Of a DNA stretch of 64,000 bases, positions 1 to 12,194 are shown one piece after another; within the stretch, counting starts at the first letter, position 1; the number at the start of each line of letters is the position of its first letter. The position numbers and the translations under genes are program-made. The notes beneath the pieces are model-generated. The model worked only from the letters and a program-made list of their open reading frames with translations. It was not told the DNA's origin and made no database searches. The stretch covers positions 1,188,238-1,252,237 of the forward strand of contig ML976987.1 in NCBI GenBank assembly GCA_010015675.1. The letters run 5' to 3'. The stretch is from Byssothecium circinans. Its lineage: Eukaryota > Ascomycota > Dothideomycetes > Pleosporales > Massarinaceae.

Positions 1-2
1 CA

Positions 3-191
3 CGAAAGAGAATACGGGTAGACCTAAATCAACGCTTTGCAGATATAGATACAATCATGATAGCAAAACAGGCAGCAGATCTTTTAGCGTTACAAAACAA
101 CGATAAAGCAGCAGAAAAAGAAGCAGAGAGAGCAGCAACTGAAGCAGCAGCTAAAACTCTTCAATCCATGTGTACAGAGTGGCAATTGTAA
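3..191 (+). pseudogene. C-terminal end of pogo/Fot1-like DDE transposase (partial)
   Basis: An open frame enters from the left edge and encodes 62 residues ending in TAA at 189-191. It starts with basic RKRIR and continues into an Ala/Lys/Glu-rich helical tail (AAEKEAERAATEAAA). This tail composition is what I know from the C-terminus of fungal pogo/Fot1 (DDE_1) transposases, which move Tc1/mariner-like DNA transposons by cut-and-paste in the nucleus. The catalytic DDE part lies outside the window, so the family call rests only on the tail and on the repeated terminal sequence that follows. Whether the full gene is intact cannot be judged. Confidence 0.5.
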
Positions 192-243
192 CTAGGTTGA
201 GGTAATTACATTGATTTTCTAAGGGGTGGCCGATTTCTAAGCA

Positions 244-275
244 GTGTCCCGGAACCCCGGGTGTCCCGGAACCCC
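244..275. repeat. Two direct copies of GTGTCCCGGAACCCC, probable transposon terminus
   Basis: The 15-base word GTGTCCCGGAACCCC occurs at 244-258 and again at 261-275. It lies about 50 bases after the stop of the transposase fragment, where the terminal inverted repeat of a pogo-like element is expected. I infer this is the right end of the element; the matching left end is outside the window. Confidence 0.5.
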
Positions 276-3200
276 ATCAGCTAGCTTACTTGTTCAATTT
301 TTTCTTTTCATTTCATCACGTACTGTACCTCGGATACCTTAGCCTGTCCTACAATATCCATAGGGAAGTCTTGAATCGATCCTTCTCGCTTTTTACGGAT
401 TGCTTTTGCTTCATGGGTTCGCTTTCCTTTGGGTCGGATGCAGTGGGTTGCGTTGGGATGGGACGGGATGTCGGGCTGCGTGGAACGGATCTAAGGGTTG
501 GGTTTGGGATGAGTGTACTGGTAGCGTAGTGTAGTGTAGTGGTTGATGATATCGAACTGAACCATATTCGTTGGAACTTAGCGGCTCATTGTTCCGTGGT
601 GGTTGCCGGTTGCTGGTTGCTGGGTGTGTGAGGTTGCCATGACGATGATACTTGGGGAGAACATGAACAAGGGACAATTGTGGGATGGAAGTATTTGTAC
701 TGTCGTTGTGAAAGGAGGGAGGGAGTGTTGGAGGGCTGGAGGGTGGTAGGTGTTGTGGGATGTAGGATGTGGGATGTCGTATGGCGTGGCGTGGCGTGGT
801 GTGGTGTGGTATACAGACAGGTACGGGACCTGAGTAATGGGAAACTTGGACTATAGTGGAAACCCTGGAGGGCGAGAGTCCTAGGGGTGCGGGGGGCTTA
901 GTGCAGTGTGTTGGATACATACGCCTCTCTCTCCCCCCCCTCTCTCTCTTATTTCATTTCCTTTCCTCCCGAAGGGTGTAAGGTAGGATATTAAATATTG
1001 CGTGAAATCTCTAATATATGTGGACACGTATGCATGTACTATATTGTATAGTATACTGTAAAGCAAAGCCAAACAAAGTAATAGAGAACTATATCTACAT
1101 GCTATAATAGTTACTCACCTTTTCGCGAGGGAGTTGCGACTTTAGGAGTGTAATAGTAATAGCCTAGCACTATTCCTCGCTCTAGTATATCTAGGTAGGT
1201 AGGTAGGTAGGTAAGTAAAGATTATCTCTCTCTCGCTCTGTCTCTTACCGCTTGGATGGGAGACTAGGGAGGTGTTATATATCTAAGTAGACTTATGCTA
1301 GGGAGACTTTACTAACTAATATTATTACTAGTATGTAATCTTTTACATGGGTGTGGTACGTGCTATATATTGAATGAACCTCGTGCGTGTAGGAAAGTAA
1401 AGTATTAAAGAGAGATAGTTGTTTGTATATATCTAAGACCTTGCTATTTACGTAGGATAGGGTGTATATGAAGAAGTTATCTTTTTACTTTTACTTTAGG
1501 GGTAGGTTGAGGTTTAGGAAATATGTAAGTTACGATAGAATAAGACAAACCGCTAGTTATAGGTATATAGAGTATTCTACTATTATATTCTCTCTATATT
1601 ATATACTTATTATAGTTAATAGGAATCTATACCTTATGCCCTCTATCCCTTATCCTCTTCAGTTTCTCTTTACTTACCCCCTTATCCCTTTTCCCCGCCC
1701 TAATACCTATCCGTTAGGAGATCTCTCAGAGTTTTATCGGGTCGGGAGCTTTCATCTAAAGTAGATTGCCTTAATACAGTATTTATATCCAATAATCAAG
1801 TTAAATTCAACTATCAGGATACGATCACAGAGATCATGTCAGGTCTAATAAAGAGCTACAGGCAATAGGAGATAATTCAGTGTATGCTAGGATAAACCGC
1901 GACTCGCTAAGCCTCGCAAACGATGTATATACTAGGGATTAAATCACCTCACTCAACCCTTCATGGGCGAGTAGCATCGAGACCTCAGGCTGAAATCAAC
2001 TTGGTTACTCTTAGTCTTTTTTATCTGTTGGGGAAGGCTTGAACGGTTTAGTAGGAGAACAGGTAAAAGGTGCTAACACTAACACTAACACCCTACCTTA
2101 AAATTATACTACCTTAGTCTATAAGAAGCTTACCTCTCGTACTATATTATAATATTTGACCAAGAAAGTAGAGAGGAGAGAGGAGATACTGCTGTAAGCT
2201 TAGGAATATATATCCCATCGTACAGGTACAAATTCTCAGGTTTTGGTTTTTCATCGTACTATCTTCTAGATTTCACTAACTTACTGGATTTAAGAAATTC
2301 ATACAACGACTAACACCTAACACCTATACCAGACACCCTAACCTGCAGTCTTCTACTACCTTTTATCTACGTACGTTAAGTTTACCGCATGTAGATAAAC
2401 ATAGGTTGGAATTTCCTTGTTTTCTAAGGTTATGGTGTAAACGTCTTGCTCTCTTTACCTAAACACGTCTGAGAAGGCTCTAAGCTAAGATTCACACGCG
2501 TCGTTTCGGACCTTTCCTAGAGTGAGTGTATTGAACTGAGAGTGCTTTGATAGAGTGGGAAGAGTGGTAAGTTAGTATCAATACATAATATGTGTGTATG
2601 CGAGGTAGTAAGTGTGTTCAAGAGAGAAAGGAAGGCGAAACACATTTTCACGAAGCAGAATCTCAGTCTCTCAGATATCAATGGAACAACTCCTTTCGCT
2701 TCACATTTTGTTTTGGTCTATATTCAAAGTTGCGATACCAATATACGTAATATCAACGCTGAGTAACGATACCAACATACCCAATATCAACGCTGAGCAA
2801 CAATATCAAAAACGTGACGTCTGTCTTGAATCACGTGGGACTGCATCCTTAGCGAACCAATAAGGCCCTGCACATCGAATTAATTAGTGGCATGCAGCGA
2901 CTTGGCAAACAAACGTGACTCCAATTCCACAGTACCGATCTGCACCCCTCGTTGTACATATTACTTATCGGCAACACTAGCCATTTATTGCGTCGACACC
3001 TGCTGCGGCAGCCGGGTCGCAAAGGATCCCGCGCTGCATGCGCCGAGCGACGACGTGGATGCCGCGTCATTCCTGGGCAGGCAAGCCACGGCTTAGCAGG
3101 AAAGCTTGTCAAGCGTTATTTCATTTTATTCGCGAGGAGCCAGTTCGTGCGAGGTTTTGCATCTCTTTTGAAGGGGCAATACGAAAGTGGCTTGGGGATC

Positions 3201-3981
3201 GTGTGGTGGAGAAGAAAAGACGCTGCAGTAGACAGCAGCCGTTCACATCTACAGTTCACGCTTGAAACTTAACGTGCGTTGAGTTTCTTCTGCTTTCCTC
3301 GAAAAGTCCCTCCGTGGAAAGGACCGAGAATAATTCTCCGACGTCCTTTTCCGGTGCAGATCGGAGCGGCCACTAACGAATTTCGTCTCGTTATTAATTG
3401 GGAAGATGTCGAATACGGAGAATACGGGATACAGTAGAGGCCCCACATGTACTGTACAAGGATATCCCAGTGTAGCAATGATTAATCTAGATTAGTATAG
3501 GTTTGTGTACTCTAGATAGTAGAAGGATAACTGCTCGCTTTGGATAAAATACTATTGTCCCTCATCCATATCGTTATACACGTGCTACACATTTAACTAA
3601 TTAGGGTAGGTTACCCTCGTTTTCGAAGAAAATAGGGGTAAAAAGGCCCTCTTTTTCGCCTTTTCTTTCAAACATCAGAGTTGGGTTGATTGCTAATACA
3701 ACATGGACTAGAGCAACACCGCCGTACTGATATTTTTCATAGTCGGAGTATCCTTATCACGGGCCCTCTACAGTATGGCAAAGAAATGTTGGTATCTAGT
3801 GGCTTGTCTCCAAAGACCGCGTACATCAAAATTTCGCATCAAACATACTCCAAATCCCTCACAGCCATGCCCTCATGACGACACTCGGGTGCACAATCTC
3901 GACGGTGAAATGTAAATTTACTCAGCCACCATCCATGGTCACCAAACATTACACAGCCTCCAAATCATCTCCACAGTAATT
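276..3981. other. Gene-poor, low-complexity stretch
   Basis: I see no supported gene here. From 410 to 900 the plus strand is G/T-rich with GGCGTGGCGTGG-type minisatellite runs (784-812). A CT/poly-C tract lies at 923-951, and five AGGT units at 1193-1212. 1000-2600 is AT-rich and full of stops. Short open frames at 1462-1764 and 2612-2863 have no recognisable content. 2880-3480 is closer to genic base composition but all frames are short. Confidence 0.6.
2734..2801. repeat. 34 bp tandem duplication
   Basis: Two adjacent 34-base copies (2734-2767 and 2768-2801), each starting GATACCAA and ending ATATCAACGCTGAG(T/C)AAC, differ at a few positions. There are only two copies, in a non-coding context. 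Confidence 0.7.
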
Positions 3982-5199
3982 TCACGACTCCGCATCACCG
4001 ACCCACACATACCATCCTCCGCAGATAATAGTCGCTAGAACCCAAACGCTAGAGTATCCCACCGCACCAGTCGTGTCCGTATCTTTGAGGCTCAGAGTGC
4101 GCCGCGTAGTGTTTACGAGGATGAAGATGCTGGCTACGACAGTCTGCTTGATCAGGGTCCGTGTGCGCCTGCTGAAATTCCAGAAGTTGTGCTTGACTGT
4201 CTGCGGGAGGTCTGCGGTCGCGGGATCGAACGGTTCGACCGGAGACGCGTCACCGGAAGCCGGCGTCGCGCCAATCGACGGGTTAAGGAGAAAGCTCTTC
4301 GTTGCAAAGCCAGCTAGCAGGACCTTGATAATCACGTTGACGGGCCCTTCGGCGTGCACAGGCTCGAGAGTCGGAATGTTGGAGTGCGTGATGAGGAATT
4401 CGGTCAATTTCCCAGTCGTGATGCCCGAGTACAGAACGGTTACGTAGACGCCAATCGCTAAGAGCGTGCTAGTGGTCTGCACCTGCGTGCTTTGGAGAAG
4501 ATATCGATTGCGCACGGGCACCTTGTTGTTGTTGACGGCGGAGCGCGGACGGAGGAGATAGGTTGGTATGGCAATCGCAGCGATCTCATTGATGACGAGC
4601 ATGGCAGCCGTGAGCGGTGTGATGTTGTAGTACGTCGTGAGTAGGTAGGCGAATGGCACGTTTGTTAGCGCCGTCAACGCAGAGATGTCGAAGACTACTA
4701 TCTTAGTATCCTCTCATATCGATAGTCGGTATGACTTACAGTCATAGTTCAGCTTCCAGCCTAGCCAAACAATGGCCAGCTTGTACCCGATACTCGGCGC
4801 AAGTTTGATGAGGACTGCTGGAAGGTCCTCCTCACGAGACGCGTCCGGTTGCCTGCTGATCGCCCCCATCTCATTGCCCAAGAAATTGTTCGTGAAGGTC
4901 AAAAGCGCAGAGTGGAGACCCAGGTTCAGTAAGCAGAGGATGAGCAGGCGTACGCGCGATGGCAGCCTCGACGCTCGCAGCGGCGGGGCGCTCTTGTTGG
5001 GTATAACGGTTGGAGAGCCGCGTTCGATGACGGCGGGCGGAGCCATGGCGGGCATATAAGTGCAGTACAGAACGAAGAAAAGGACGAGAGAGCGACGATG
5101 CGCAGGACGAGGATGAGGATGCGCGCCTCTTGGGCTGGTGGTCGATGGGGTGGGGTGAGCTGATGGTGACGGCGGCGCGATTTGTTGTTTAGACGTCAT
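3982..5199 (-). CDS. Conserved-looking multi-pass membrane protein of unknown function
   Basis: A two-exon gene: 5199-4740 and 4694-3982, with a 45 nt intron (GTAAGT donor at 4739, acceptor AG at 4696-4695) that keeps the frame across ...NYD/FFDISALT.... The product is 390 aa. After a Pro/Ser-rich N-terminus (about residues 1-35) there are around eight hydrophobic segments, among them SLVLFFVLYCTYMP, RLLILCLLNLGLHSALL, TAAMLVINEIAAIAIPTYLL, LLAIGVYVTVLYSGI and SSVWVLATIICGGWYVWV. I do not recognise the family. The clean splice junction and uniform codon use suggest a functional gene, probably in an endomembrane or the plasma membrane. The ATG at 5199 is the first in the frame. Transport or membrane-remodelling roles are possible but nothing visible decides. 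Confidence 0.75.
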
Positions 5200-5602
5200 G
5201 CGCTAGTGTTGCTTGGGGGGCTGGCAACGCGTCGCTCATCCGTTCCTCGTTCTCTTTCCATCTCGTCTTATCTCACATCACCCATCTTCACTCATCATTA
5301 TATTGACTGTACACGGCGGATCGCGTAGCATTGAAGCATGTTTTGTTAGATTGATTACATTGACTCGCCGGTGGGAAAGGACGATGATACGCTCGACAGA
5401 TTCCCAGAGTACATACCCAGACTACGGCATTCCAGTGCTTTGAAAGAGCTAGTTCAGGACATGTAGAGCGCCAGAATATGTTCGTCAGTACTTCGAAAGA
5501 GCTAGATATCGGAGTGTAGAATTTTGGATTTTTCCCCTATTGGCTGCGGTCGGTGGGGCATATCTGGGGATTCGGGGCGTTGGATGCTGTCTGCTTGGAA
5601 CT
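5200..5602. other. Upstream region of the membrane protein gene
   Basis: 403 bases between the membrane protein start (-) and a doubtful plus-strand ORF. Pyrimidine-rich on the plus strand at 5240-5300. No conserved element recognised. Confidence 0.4.
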
Positions 5603-6118
5603 ATGAAATCATCTCTTTCGACGACCGCTCGGCGTCTTCTCTCGCTCCAATATCCGACCACCGCCCTCGATCTACCACCGCTCACCTATATCGCGGCTAC
5701 ACGTCCTAGTACACGCCCCAACCGCGCCTCCCACCTTCACGTCACGTCACGCCCCGTTCCGCCCCAGCAAACACCCTCAGACCCCATCGAACCTTCCCTC
5801 ATCTTCTCCGACCTTCTGCCGCCGCCCTCGCTTACCGGCCGCTCGCCGGCTACGCTAGAGAAGCGTCCAAGCGCCTCTAGGTATAAATACCTGCCCGCCC
5901 CCCTCAATCGTCGAACATACTTACCTTATTGGAGGCGCCGAGCTCATGGATTCGGTCGTCTGGCTTCAATCAGCAGCATTGCACAACGCTGGACTGGTTG
6001 TGGTTTGCATTCTCTTCGGAGTTTGCTCCGGTGTAATTTTTGCTGGTCCTTCTTGTCTGCTGCTGCTCTTGCTGCTCTGTCAGTGAGCGGTTGGTTGTGT
6101 GGTTTTGGTCTTCGTTGA
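5603..6118 (+). CDS. Doubtful hypothetical ORF, possibly mitochondrially targeted
   Basis: An uninterrupted frame from ATG 5603 to TGA 6118 encodes 171 aa. The N-terminus (MKSSLSTTARRLLSLQ) is Arg/Ser/Leu-rich without acidic residues, as in mitochondrial presequences; the middle is Pro/Ser/Thr-rich and the end hydrophobic (SFLSAAALAALSVSGWLCG). I recognise no domain. Long chance frames are common in this GC-rich stretch on both strands, so this could be non-coding. An unrecognised intron would change the C-terminus. Confidence 0.25.
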   Translation: MKSSLSTTARRLLSLQYPTTALDLPPLTYIAATRPSTRPNRASHLHVTSRPVPPQQTPSDPIEPSLIFSDLLPPPSLTGRSPATLEKRPSASRYKYLPAPLNRRTYLPYWRRRAHGFGRLASISSIAQRWTGCGLHSLRSLLRCNFCWSFLSAAALAALSVSGWLCGFGLR

Positions 6119-8787
6119 TTCCTGCTGGCGTTGCCGCTCGGTTGAAGAAGAGTTTTGTTGTTGCTGGATGGGTTGGAGGGTGTGTGGGCTGCAGCTGTTG
6201 GTCAGGTCGCGCGTGGCAAGGTGTTGTGGTGACGCTGTTATTGTCGAGCTGCGCGCTTCACGGCCTGTGTCTTTGGGCGGTGGACTCCTATAGCTACTGG
6301 GCATACGGTCGCTGTACTGCATGCTCAGCGACGGTCTCACAGAACGTGCGACCGCGCCGTCCTGCAGTCTAGCTACGCAAAAACAACAGCCTACCCGTTG
6401 TACAGCCGCCCGTCCATCAAGCCCAATTGCGCCCAAAAGTATGCACCCCTCCATCGAGCTCGCTGCCTACTCTCGCCAGCGCCTTCGACGGTCTTCTCGC
6501 CCGCGAGTCCCGCCTTCACGCCCTGGTCGTCGTCGGCGTCGTTGTTGTTGTGCCTCACGCGCCTGCCCCTCCACCTTCAGCGAGAGGCAGGTGCGTACCG
6601 GCATCATCACACATTTAACGAGCTCTTCCGGCTGTATATAGGTAGTCCAATCTCCGTCCCTAGAGCTGTTTACGACGTCCACAGCGTACAACGAGCGCTT
6701 TCTCTACACGTGTACCCTCCGACGCCACCACGGTTCCACGAGCGCGTGAATGGGCGAGCAGCTGGAGGTTGGCGTACAAAGTAGATGGAGTGGATGATTG
6801 TGTGGGGGCTCGAATGACGCCTGACTTCACGGCTGGAGTGGATATAAGAGAAGTGGTGTACGGGGGTCACTATGTAAAGAAGCTTGTTGGTGGAGCGCTG
6901 TGTGCTTCATGTTGAAGCGGCAGGACTACGAGGAGGAGGAGGAGACCAACATCATGGGCTGCCAAATAAGCCATAAGAAACATGTATGCTTACGACATCT
7001 CTGGTCGTCGCGGTGACGGTGAGGCCCGTTTCATCACCTATTGGCAACTTCTGCGGGATACGGGGACTTCACGATAACTCGATATTGTAATCTGATCCAG
7101 CCTTAGGGTTCGCGAGCTGGCCCAATATCATCTATCCTATACACCGACCAAAGCCCCAAACGTGACCAGGCTGTTGGGCGCGCCTCATTTGACACTCGGG
7201 AACTGTGGATACGAAGAGATTTGATTCCACCAGCCTCGTCGCCCCATCTCTTGCGCTGTCTGGTCAGATTAGATGCTAGACGACTTCTTCCTCTCGAGGA
7301 TGTTAACACTAGCCTCTACGCGTGTTTTGTTTTGTGCTACAAAACGCGACGTTGCTTTTTTGCGTGCCTCTACTTTCATCTTCGCTTGATGGCTCAGCGG
7401 TTACACGACGTAATTACGATACCTCGTTTACTGTCTCCAATCTCAATGGAGCGTTTTGATAGACGGCGACTGTACGCCAGCCGAGGTGGAGGTTCGAAGT
7501 CTGGTGGGCATGATGTTCAGTGCTCCTTCTGGGCAGCCTTAACCTGATAGAAGCTTGATTATGAGCACTCGTATCGAAAGGTGTGAAGTTGATATGGAGA
7601 GCTTGTCTAGACTTTGAGTAAGCAAAATAGTGGCGGGGATTGCTTTGGCGGTCTCATGTTTAGAGGCGGTGATGACATCTAGGCGGAATTTTGACGGGAA
7701 AGCTCTGAGTTATGACGACAGCGACCTCGAGAACGTAATCTTGTAGTAGGACTTCGATAACGCCTTTCTTATCCCTCCTTAGCCTGCGGGTAGTGTATGC
7801 AGGCCTTCTCTTCGAACTGTATAAAGACTACTCCCTCCGCTTCATTACTAGCACGGCAACCACGTTAAACCCCGTAAAACTGCACTCTCTGTGAAGGGTG
7901 TAGATAGGCGTCAGGATTACAGATGTAGGAAATATTGCAGTAAAGGCTAGGAGTGTACCTAGGCAACATTGTAAATTGTAATAAATAGCTAACTACTTTA
8001 ACTACGATGTATCTCCTCCCCTATCCCTTATACTATGCCCTGGTGATTTGTAGAATCAGTATAGAAAATTCGTTTGCCATTTCTCACAACTCTATGGTGG
8101 CCGAAGTCCATAGGCTCTTTCTCCGTTTACTTTACAGGCTACATCTCTTCTTGCTCGAATGTCGTAAAATTCGATCGCAAACTGCCGTGTCTAACATCTT
8201 GGGAGAGCTCCATGCAGTCTCTATCGCGCTTATATCATTCTTCCCATCCAAACTTTTCATACAATTCAAGGGTCGATCTTTAGTACCTACGTAATAGAAT
8301 TAGGTCATGCAAGACGTAGTTATCAGTAACATTGATCCTCGATGGGCTTGTTACGCTTGCAAAATATCTCCTAAAAAAAACCAAGATAAAGGATAAGGAA
8401 GTATGGCAGGACAAGGACGCCAGGACGCCGCGGCATCACATGATTGTCTCGGCTCACTTTCCGCATCTGCGCCGAATACATGTGATTGGTGGCATTCCCT
8501 GGCCCTCGCCATGATTCCAAGTATCCACTACCCCACCATATAAAACTTATGTATATCTACGTACGCTCTGCTTCAGCTAGCTTTCACAATTCACCCCGTA
8601 GCTCAACGTACTAGTGCATGACGTCACACTCACTCAACATTATCCGTCCAAAACCTACACCTTCAAGTCACTACTTCATTCACCCAACTTTATACCTCCA
8701 ACCCGTTTAATCCATCCTCCAACCCCTTCCTTCCATTCTGCACATACAGCTCCTTAACATTACACTTTCACCCACCCAACCACCAAA
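6119..8787. other. Long intergenic region; promoter side of the SDR gene at its end
   Basis: No gene I can support. Several 60-130 residue frames on both strands between 6040 and 7550 lack domains and overlap each other. 7550-8350 is AT-richer with many stops. A TATAAAA box lies at 8539-8545, and the last 250 bases are C/A-rich, as is usual for fungal promoters, leading into the CACCAAAATG start context of the SDR gene. Confidence 0.5.
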
Positions 8788-9722
8788 ATGTCCATGTCCC
8801 TCAGCGACTGCCAAACCCCGCGTCCCCCCAACCAACCTCCCAGCATCCCGTCCAACGTCCTCGAACAATTCAGCCTCCGCGACCGCGTCTGCGTAATCAC
8901 TGGCGCAAGCGGCGGCATCGGGTCCGCCATCGCCGAAGGCTACGCCGAAGCCGGCGCGCACCTCGCTCTCTGGTACAACAGCAACCCCTCCGCCATCACG
9001 CTCGCCTCTTCTCTATCGAAAACACACAACATCACCGCTAAAGCCTTCCAAGTCAACGTCTCTGATCCTTTGGCCGTGAAGAACGGCGTCGAGCAGGTAG
9101 TCAAGGAATTTGGCAAACTCGATGTCTTTGTTGCGAACGCGGGGAAACCGAACAGCAAACCGCTGCTAGAGATGCCGTTGGAGGAGATACGCGACTTGCA
9201 TGCTGTGAATATGGATAGTGTGGTTTATTGCGCAAAGTATGCGGGGGAAGTTTTCAAGAGGCAAGGAAGGGGGAATTTAATTATTACGGCGAGTATTTCG
9301 GCGCATATTGTTAATGTGCCTGTTGATCAGCCGGTACGTGGCGTCCTTTCTCTCTTGGCCCTTTGAATTCCCCGTCCCGTTCTCTTGTTACCAACTAGCT
9401 TCGGGAACATTTAGTACGAGAGATGGAACTGACCCAGCTGTAGATATACAACGCAACCAAGGCCTACATCCTGCATCTTGGGAAGTCTCTAGCGCGCGAA
9501 TGGCGGGAATTTGCACGCGTGAATATCGTTTCCCCGGGCTTCTTCAACACGGCAATGGGCGCGTCCGACAAAGTCGAGAACGAGGCTCATCGCATGGCGG
9601 TTCTGGGCCGACAGGGTGAGACCAAAGAGATCAAGGGAGTGTATTTGTATTTGGCTAGTGATGCCAGTTCTTATCAGACGGGTAGCGATACGTTGATCGA
9701 CGGCGGGTATACGCTGCCATAA
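8788..9722 (+). CDS. SDR-family NADP-dependent polyol/sugar reductase
   Basis: Two exons (8788-9333, 9444-9722) with a 110 nt intron (GTACGT donor, CTGAC branch point, CTGTAG acceptor), giving 274 aa. This is a classical short-chain dehydrogenase/reductase: the cofactor motif TGASGGIG is at 38-45, NAG follows mid-domain, catalytic Ser is at about 171, and the YNATK motif places Tyr184 and Lys188 just after the intron. The end (SSYQTGSDTLIDGGYTLP) is typical of the family. The closest group I know is the fungal sorbose/L-xylulose reductase and NADP-mannitol dehydrogenase group, cytosolic enzymes that interconvert ketoses and polyols with NADPH. The exact substrate cannot be read from sequence. 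The ATG sits in a good start context (CACCAAAATG), and the gene looks intact. Confidence 0.9.
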
Positions 9723-10673
9723 CTGTGAAAAGGGAGGGTAAAGAAATGGATCAAAAGAGTGTAAGGGAAGAACTTTCCCAAGAAGGGAATATAGTACTAG
9801 AGCATGGGAGAGGGCACACTTTCCACCTCACCAAATAGTGAAAAGAGTACCCATACTCAACCTTCCCGTCAACACCATCACTCCCATCACACTCTGAGCA
9901 CCCCCAGCCGAATGCGTAACCACAAAAGCCTTCCCCAGATTCTACGTCGCCGCATCCCTCGAATACTACAGATGCTGCGCCCCAATCCCCCTTCCATGCT
10001 CAGTACCACAAATCCCATCACCCTACACCACGCATTAACATCAGTAATAACTACCCCTTCACTCCAACCCTGCACCAAAAATAAGAGCACTTACAAAAAT
10101 ACAAACATCCAACGTCTTCCCCGCCCCCTCCTCCAGAACGTCCCCCCTTACCCCCACACCTCCAAACCCATCCGCCCCCCCTCGTCCCTTTATGATCGGC
10201 ATTACACGCCAACCCCTCTTATACCTTATAACCCCAATCAAAAGCACCGCCTTAACCGCCTCAAACATCTTCCCCCCGTTCAGCCGCCACCTTGGGCAAC
10301 GCTTTCACCGTGGCCGCAGCGCCCCGCGAGTGCCCCCTCCAGCGCAAAGCACTCGTTCGGATTCGCCCTCAGCGTAGAGGTGATTTTGTTGATGATGTCC
10401 TGTGTGCCGGCGGCAGAGCGAGTTCTGGGAGGCGGAGGCTGGGTAGAGGGTGTTGTAGATTTTACCGCCGGAGAGTGGGGTGGTTATGCCGATGTTCATG
10501 GTGCGGAAGTCCGAGGAGGGGGCTTGGGGTTCGCTGGTGCCGTGCGCGTGTTGGTTATGGTGTACGAGGGGCAAGTGGGGGATGCTGTGCGGGAGAGGGG
10601 GTTAGGGTGGGGAGGGAGAGGAGGGTTGGGAGTGCATGGTAGGAGGTGTTTCGTGTGTTTCTCAAATCATTAG
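9723..10673. other. Intergenic, strongly strand-biased composition
   Basis: Plus strand is C/A-rich at 9830-10290 and G-rich at 10380-10640. This produces long open frames on both strands, but their translations are Pro/His/Ser or Gly/Val/Arg-rich low-complexity without domains. I treat them as non-coding. Confidence 0.5.
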
Positions 10674-10786
10674 CTTGGTATAACGAGGGCAGACTTTCGA
10701 CACAGACCTTAATACGGATTAAAGCAGTGCTTTCCTAAACACCGAGAGGGTCGTTACACTCGAGTCGGAAAGGTACTGCTATTATT
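10674..10786 (+). repeat. ~110 bp repeat, copy 1
   Basis: Starts with CTTGGTATA and shares with copies 2 and 3 the cores AAAGCAGTGCTTTC and CCGAGAGGGTCGTTACACTCGA. Most differences between copies are transitions. It is in the same orientation as copy 2, 142 bases upstream of it. Confidence 0.75.
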
Positions 10787-11019
10787 TGTGAGATCTTTGA
10801 TCTCTAACTACTAAATTTGGTATAGGGGAGCCGGGCACTTAACATAGACTTTAACACAGATTGAAACAGTGCTTTCTAAAACACCGAAAGGGTTGTTACA
10901 CTCGAATCTGGAAGATACTACTGTTGGATCTAACCATTCTTGATATATTAGGCTACTACTCGACACCATTGTTGCTATCATTCTCATCCTTTCCCGACGT
11001 CATCTCCGTCGCGAACGCC

Positions 11020-11838
11020 TCAATCCTTCTTCTCCTCCTGCACCTGGACCGGCGGCTTGTATCCCTCCTTCCTGAGCTTGTGAATCACCTCTTTGACGTC
11101 CTTGGGAAGGACTTCGCGAGTCATTCTGTCCTCTTGGTCAAACTTGAATAGCCTGCGATCACGAACCTCTGCATCCAGCCTACGAATATGTCAGAGATGG
11201 AATGGAAAGCAAGCAATTAAGAAGTGTCATACCCGGAAACTGCATCATCGAAAGCCCCTTTGGTTACCTCCGAAAGTTTGTGCAGTGAGTTGAGCAGATT
11301 TGCGGACCACTGGGCGGGTTCCAAGACCCTCTGATTCGGTGCAAAGGACATAGCGCGCTTGCCGTCGATTTGGGCCCGGGGGGCGATTCTGTTGGGTAGT
11401 AGGGGCTTCACATCACCCCAGTTCTTGTAAATGGCATCGAGATGCCGCTGCTTGTGCGTGGGTCTGTGTGCTTTGGGCGTGGCATCTTGAGGCGGGGAAT
11501 CGTTTGCGGTGTCCTAAGTAGGGTAATACAAGGTCAGCAAAGCTCATCCAGAGGGTTATCAATATACTTCGTCTCAGTATTAAGACAAGAATATGTAAAC
11601 TCTTAGAGCTTTGCGAATCGTATAGCGCACTTCATACCCGGAGTTGGCGTCAGCGACGGTCAGCGTGCGGTCGCGAACACTCTGCTCATTGGGACCTGGA
11701 TTTTGTGCGTCAATGTACAGCCCCGGATTTTGGATAGAGATACATACCTTCCGTGCGGGCATCCTTTGTGGATGCGGGCTCCGTCACCTCGGGCAGGGTG
11801 CGCTTCGCACGGATTGGGAGATTGTTGGAGTCGGCCAT
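11020..11838 (-). CDS. Unknown small protein with repeated VRDR motif
   Basis: Reading leftward: exon 1 11838-11748 (ATG GCC GAC), exon 2 from 11695, exon 3 11513-11233, exon 4 11179-11020 ending TGA. Donors GTATGT at 11747 and GTATGA at 11232 and their acceptors are good. The exon 2/3 junction is only in frame if a weak donor (GTGCGC after 11631) is used, because the better GTATGA donor breaks the frame. The model gives about 198 aa, hydrophilic, with two similar stretches (SVRDRTLTVADANSG and EVRDRRLFKFDQED) and a basic C-terminus. I do not recognise the family. The gene sits inside inverted repeats, and a decayed copy of its 3' end lies at 13240-13440, so it may belong to the repeat element. 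Confidence 0.55.
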
Positions 11839-12194
11839 GGTATGGCGATGAAGACGTGGTATGTAACATTAATGTGCAAATGTGGATGAGGCGGGAAGGT
11901 GGACGAGGGCGGGGCGATTCGAAGGTCGGTGAGGGCGAGGCTAGAAGGTGGGAGATAAAGCAAGTTTAATTACACTCCGTTTGCTAGGCAGAAATAATGG
12001 AACGTCATACGTCACTTTGAATTTCTACTTTGTGTGCGGGGCGGGGGTTTTGTGGTAGTATATATATTTAAATAATCACAAAATCTACAACGAAGAAAGA
12101 GTTGGAGGATGGGTCATTGGGCTCACCTGCTTGCGGTCATTGGGCTGTCGCTCCACTAGGAGCTCCATTCTCGTAGTATCCGGAGGCTAGGTAT

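Noticed and set aside
411..1072. Long minus-strand frames (up to 169 residues) in the G/T-rich region
   Set aside because: Pro/His/Thr low-complexity translation created by strand-biased simple sequence; no domain, no splice signals, opposite-strand frames equally long.
5603..6118. Confident mitochondrial protein gene
   Set aside because: Presequence-like start only; no family recognised and neighbouring chance frames are just as long, so kept only at low confidence.
9804..10673. 289-residue plus-strand frame
   Set aside because: Composition-driven: Pro/His/Ser then Gly/Val/Arg; overlapped by open frames on all strands; no recognisable domain.
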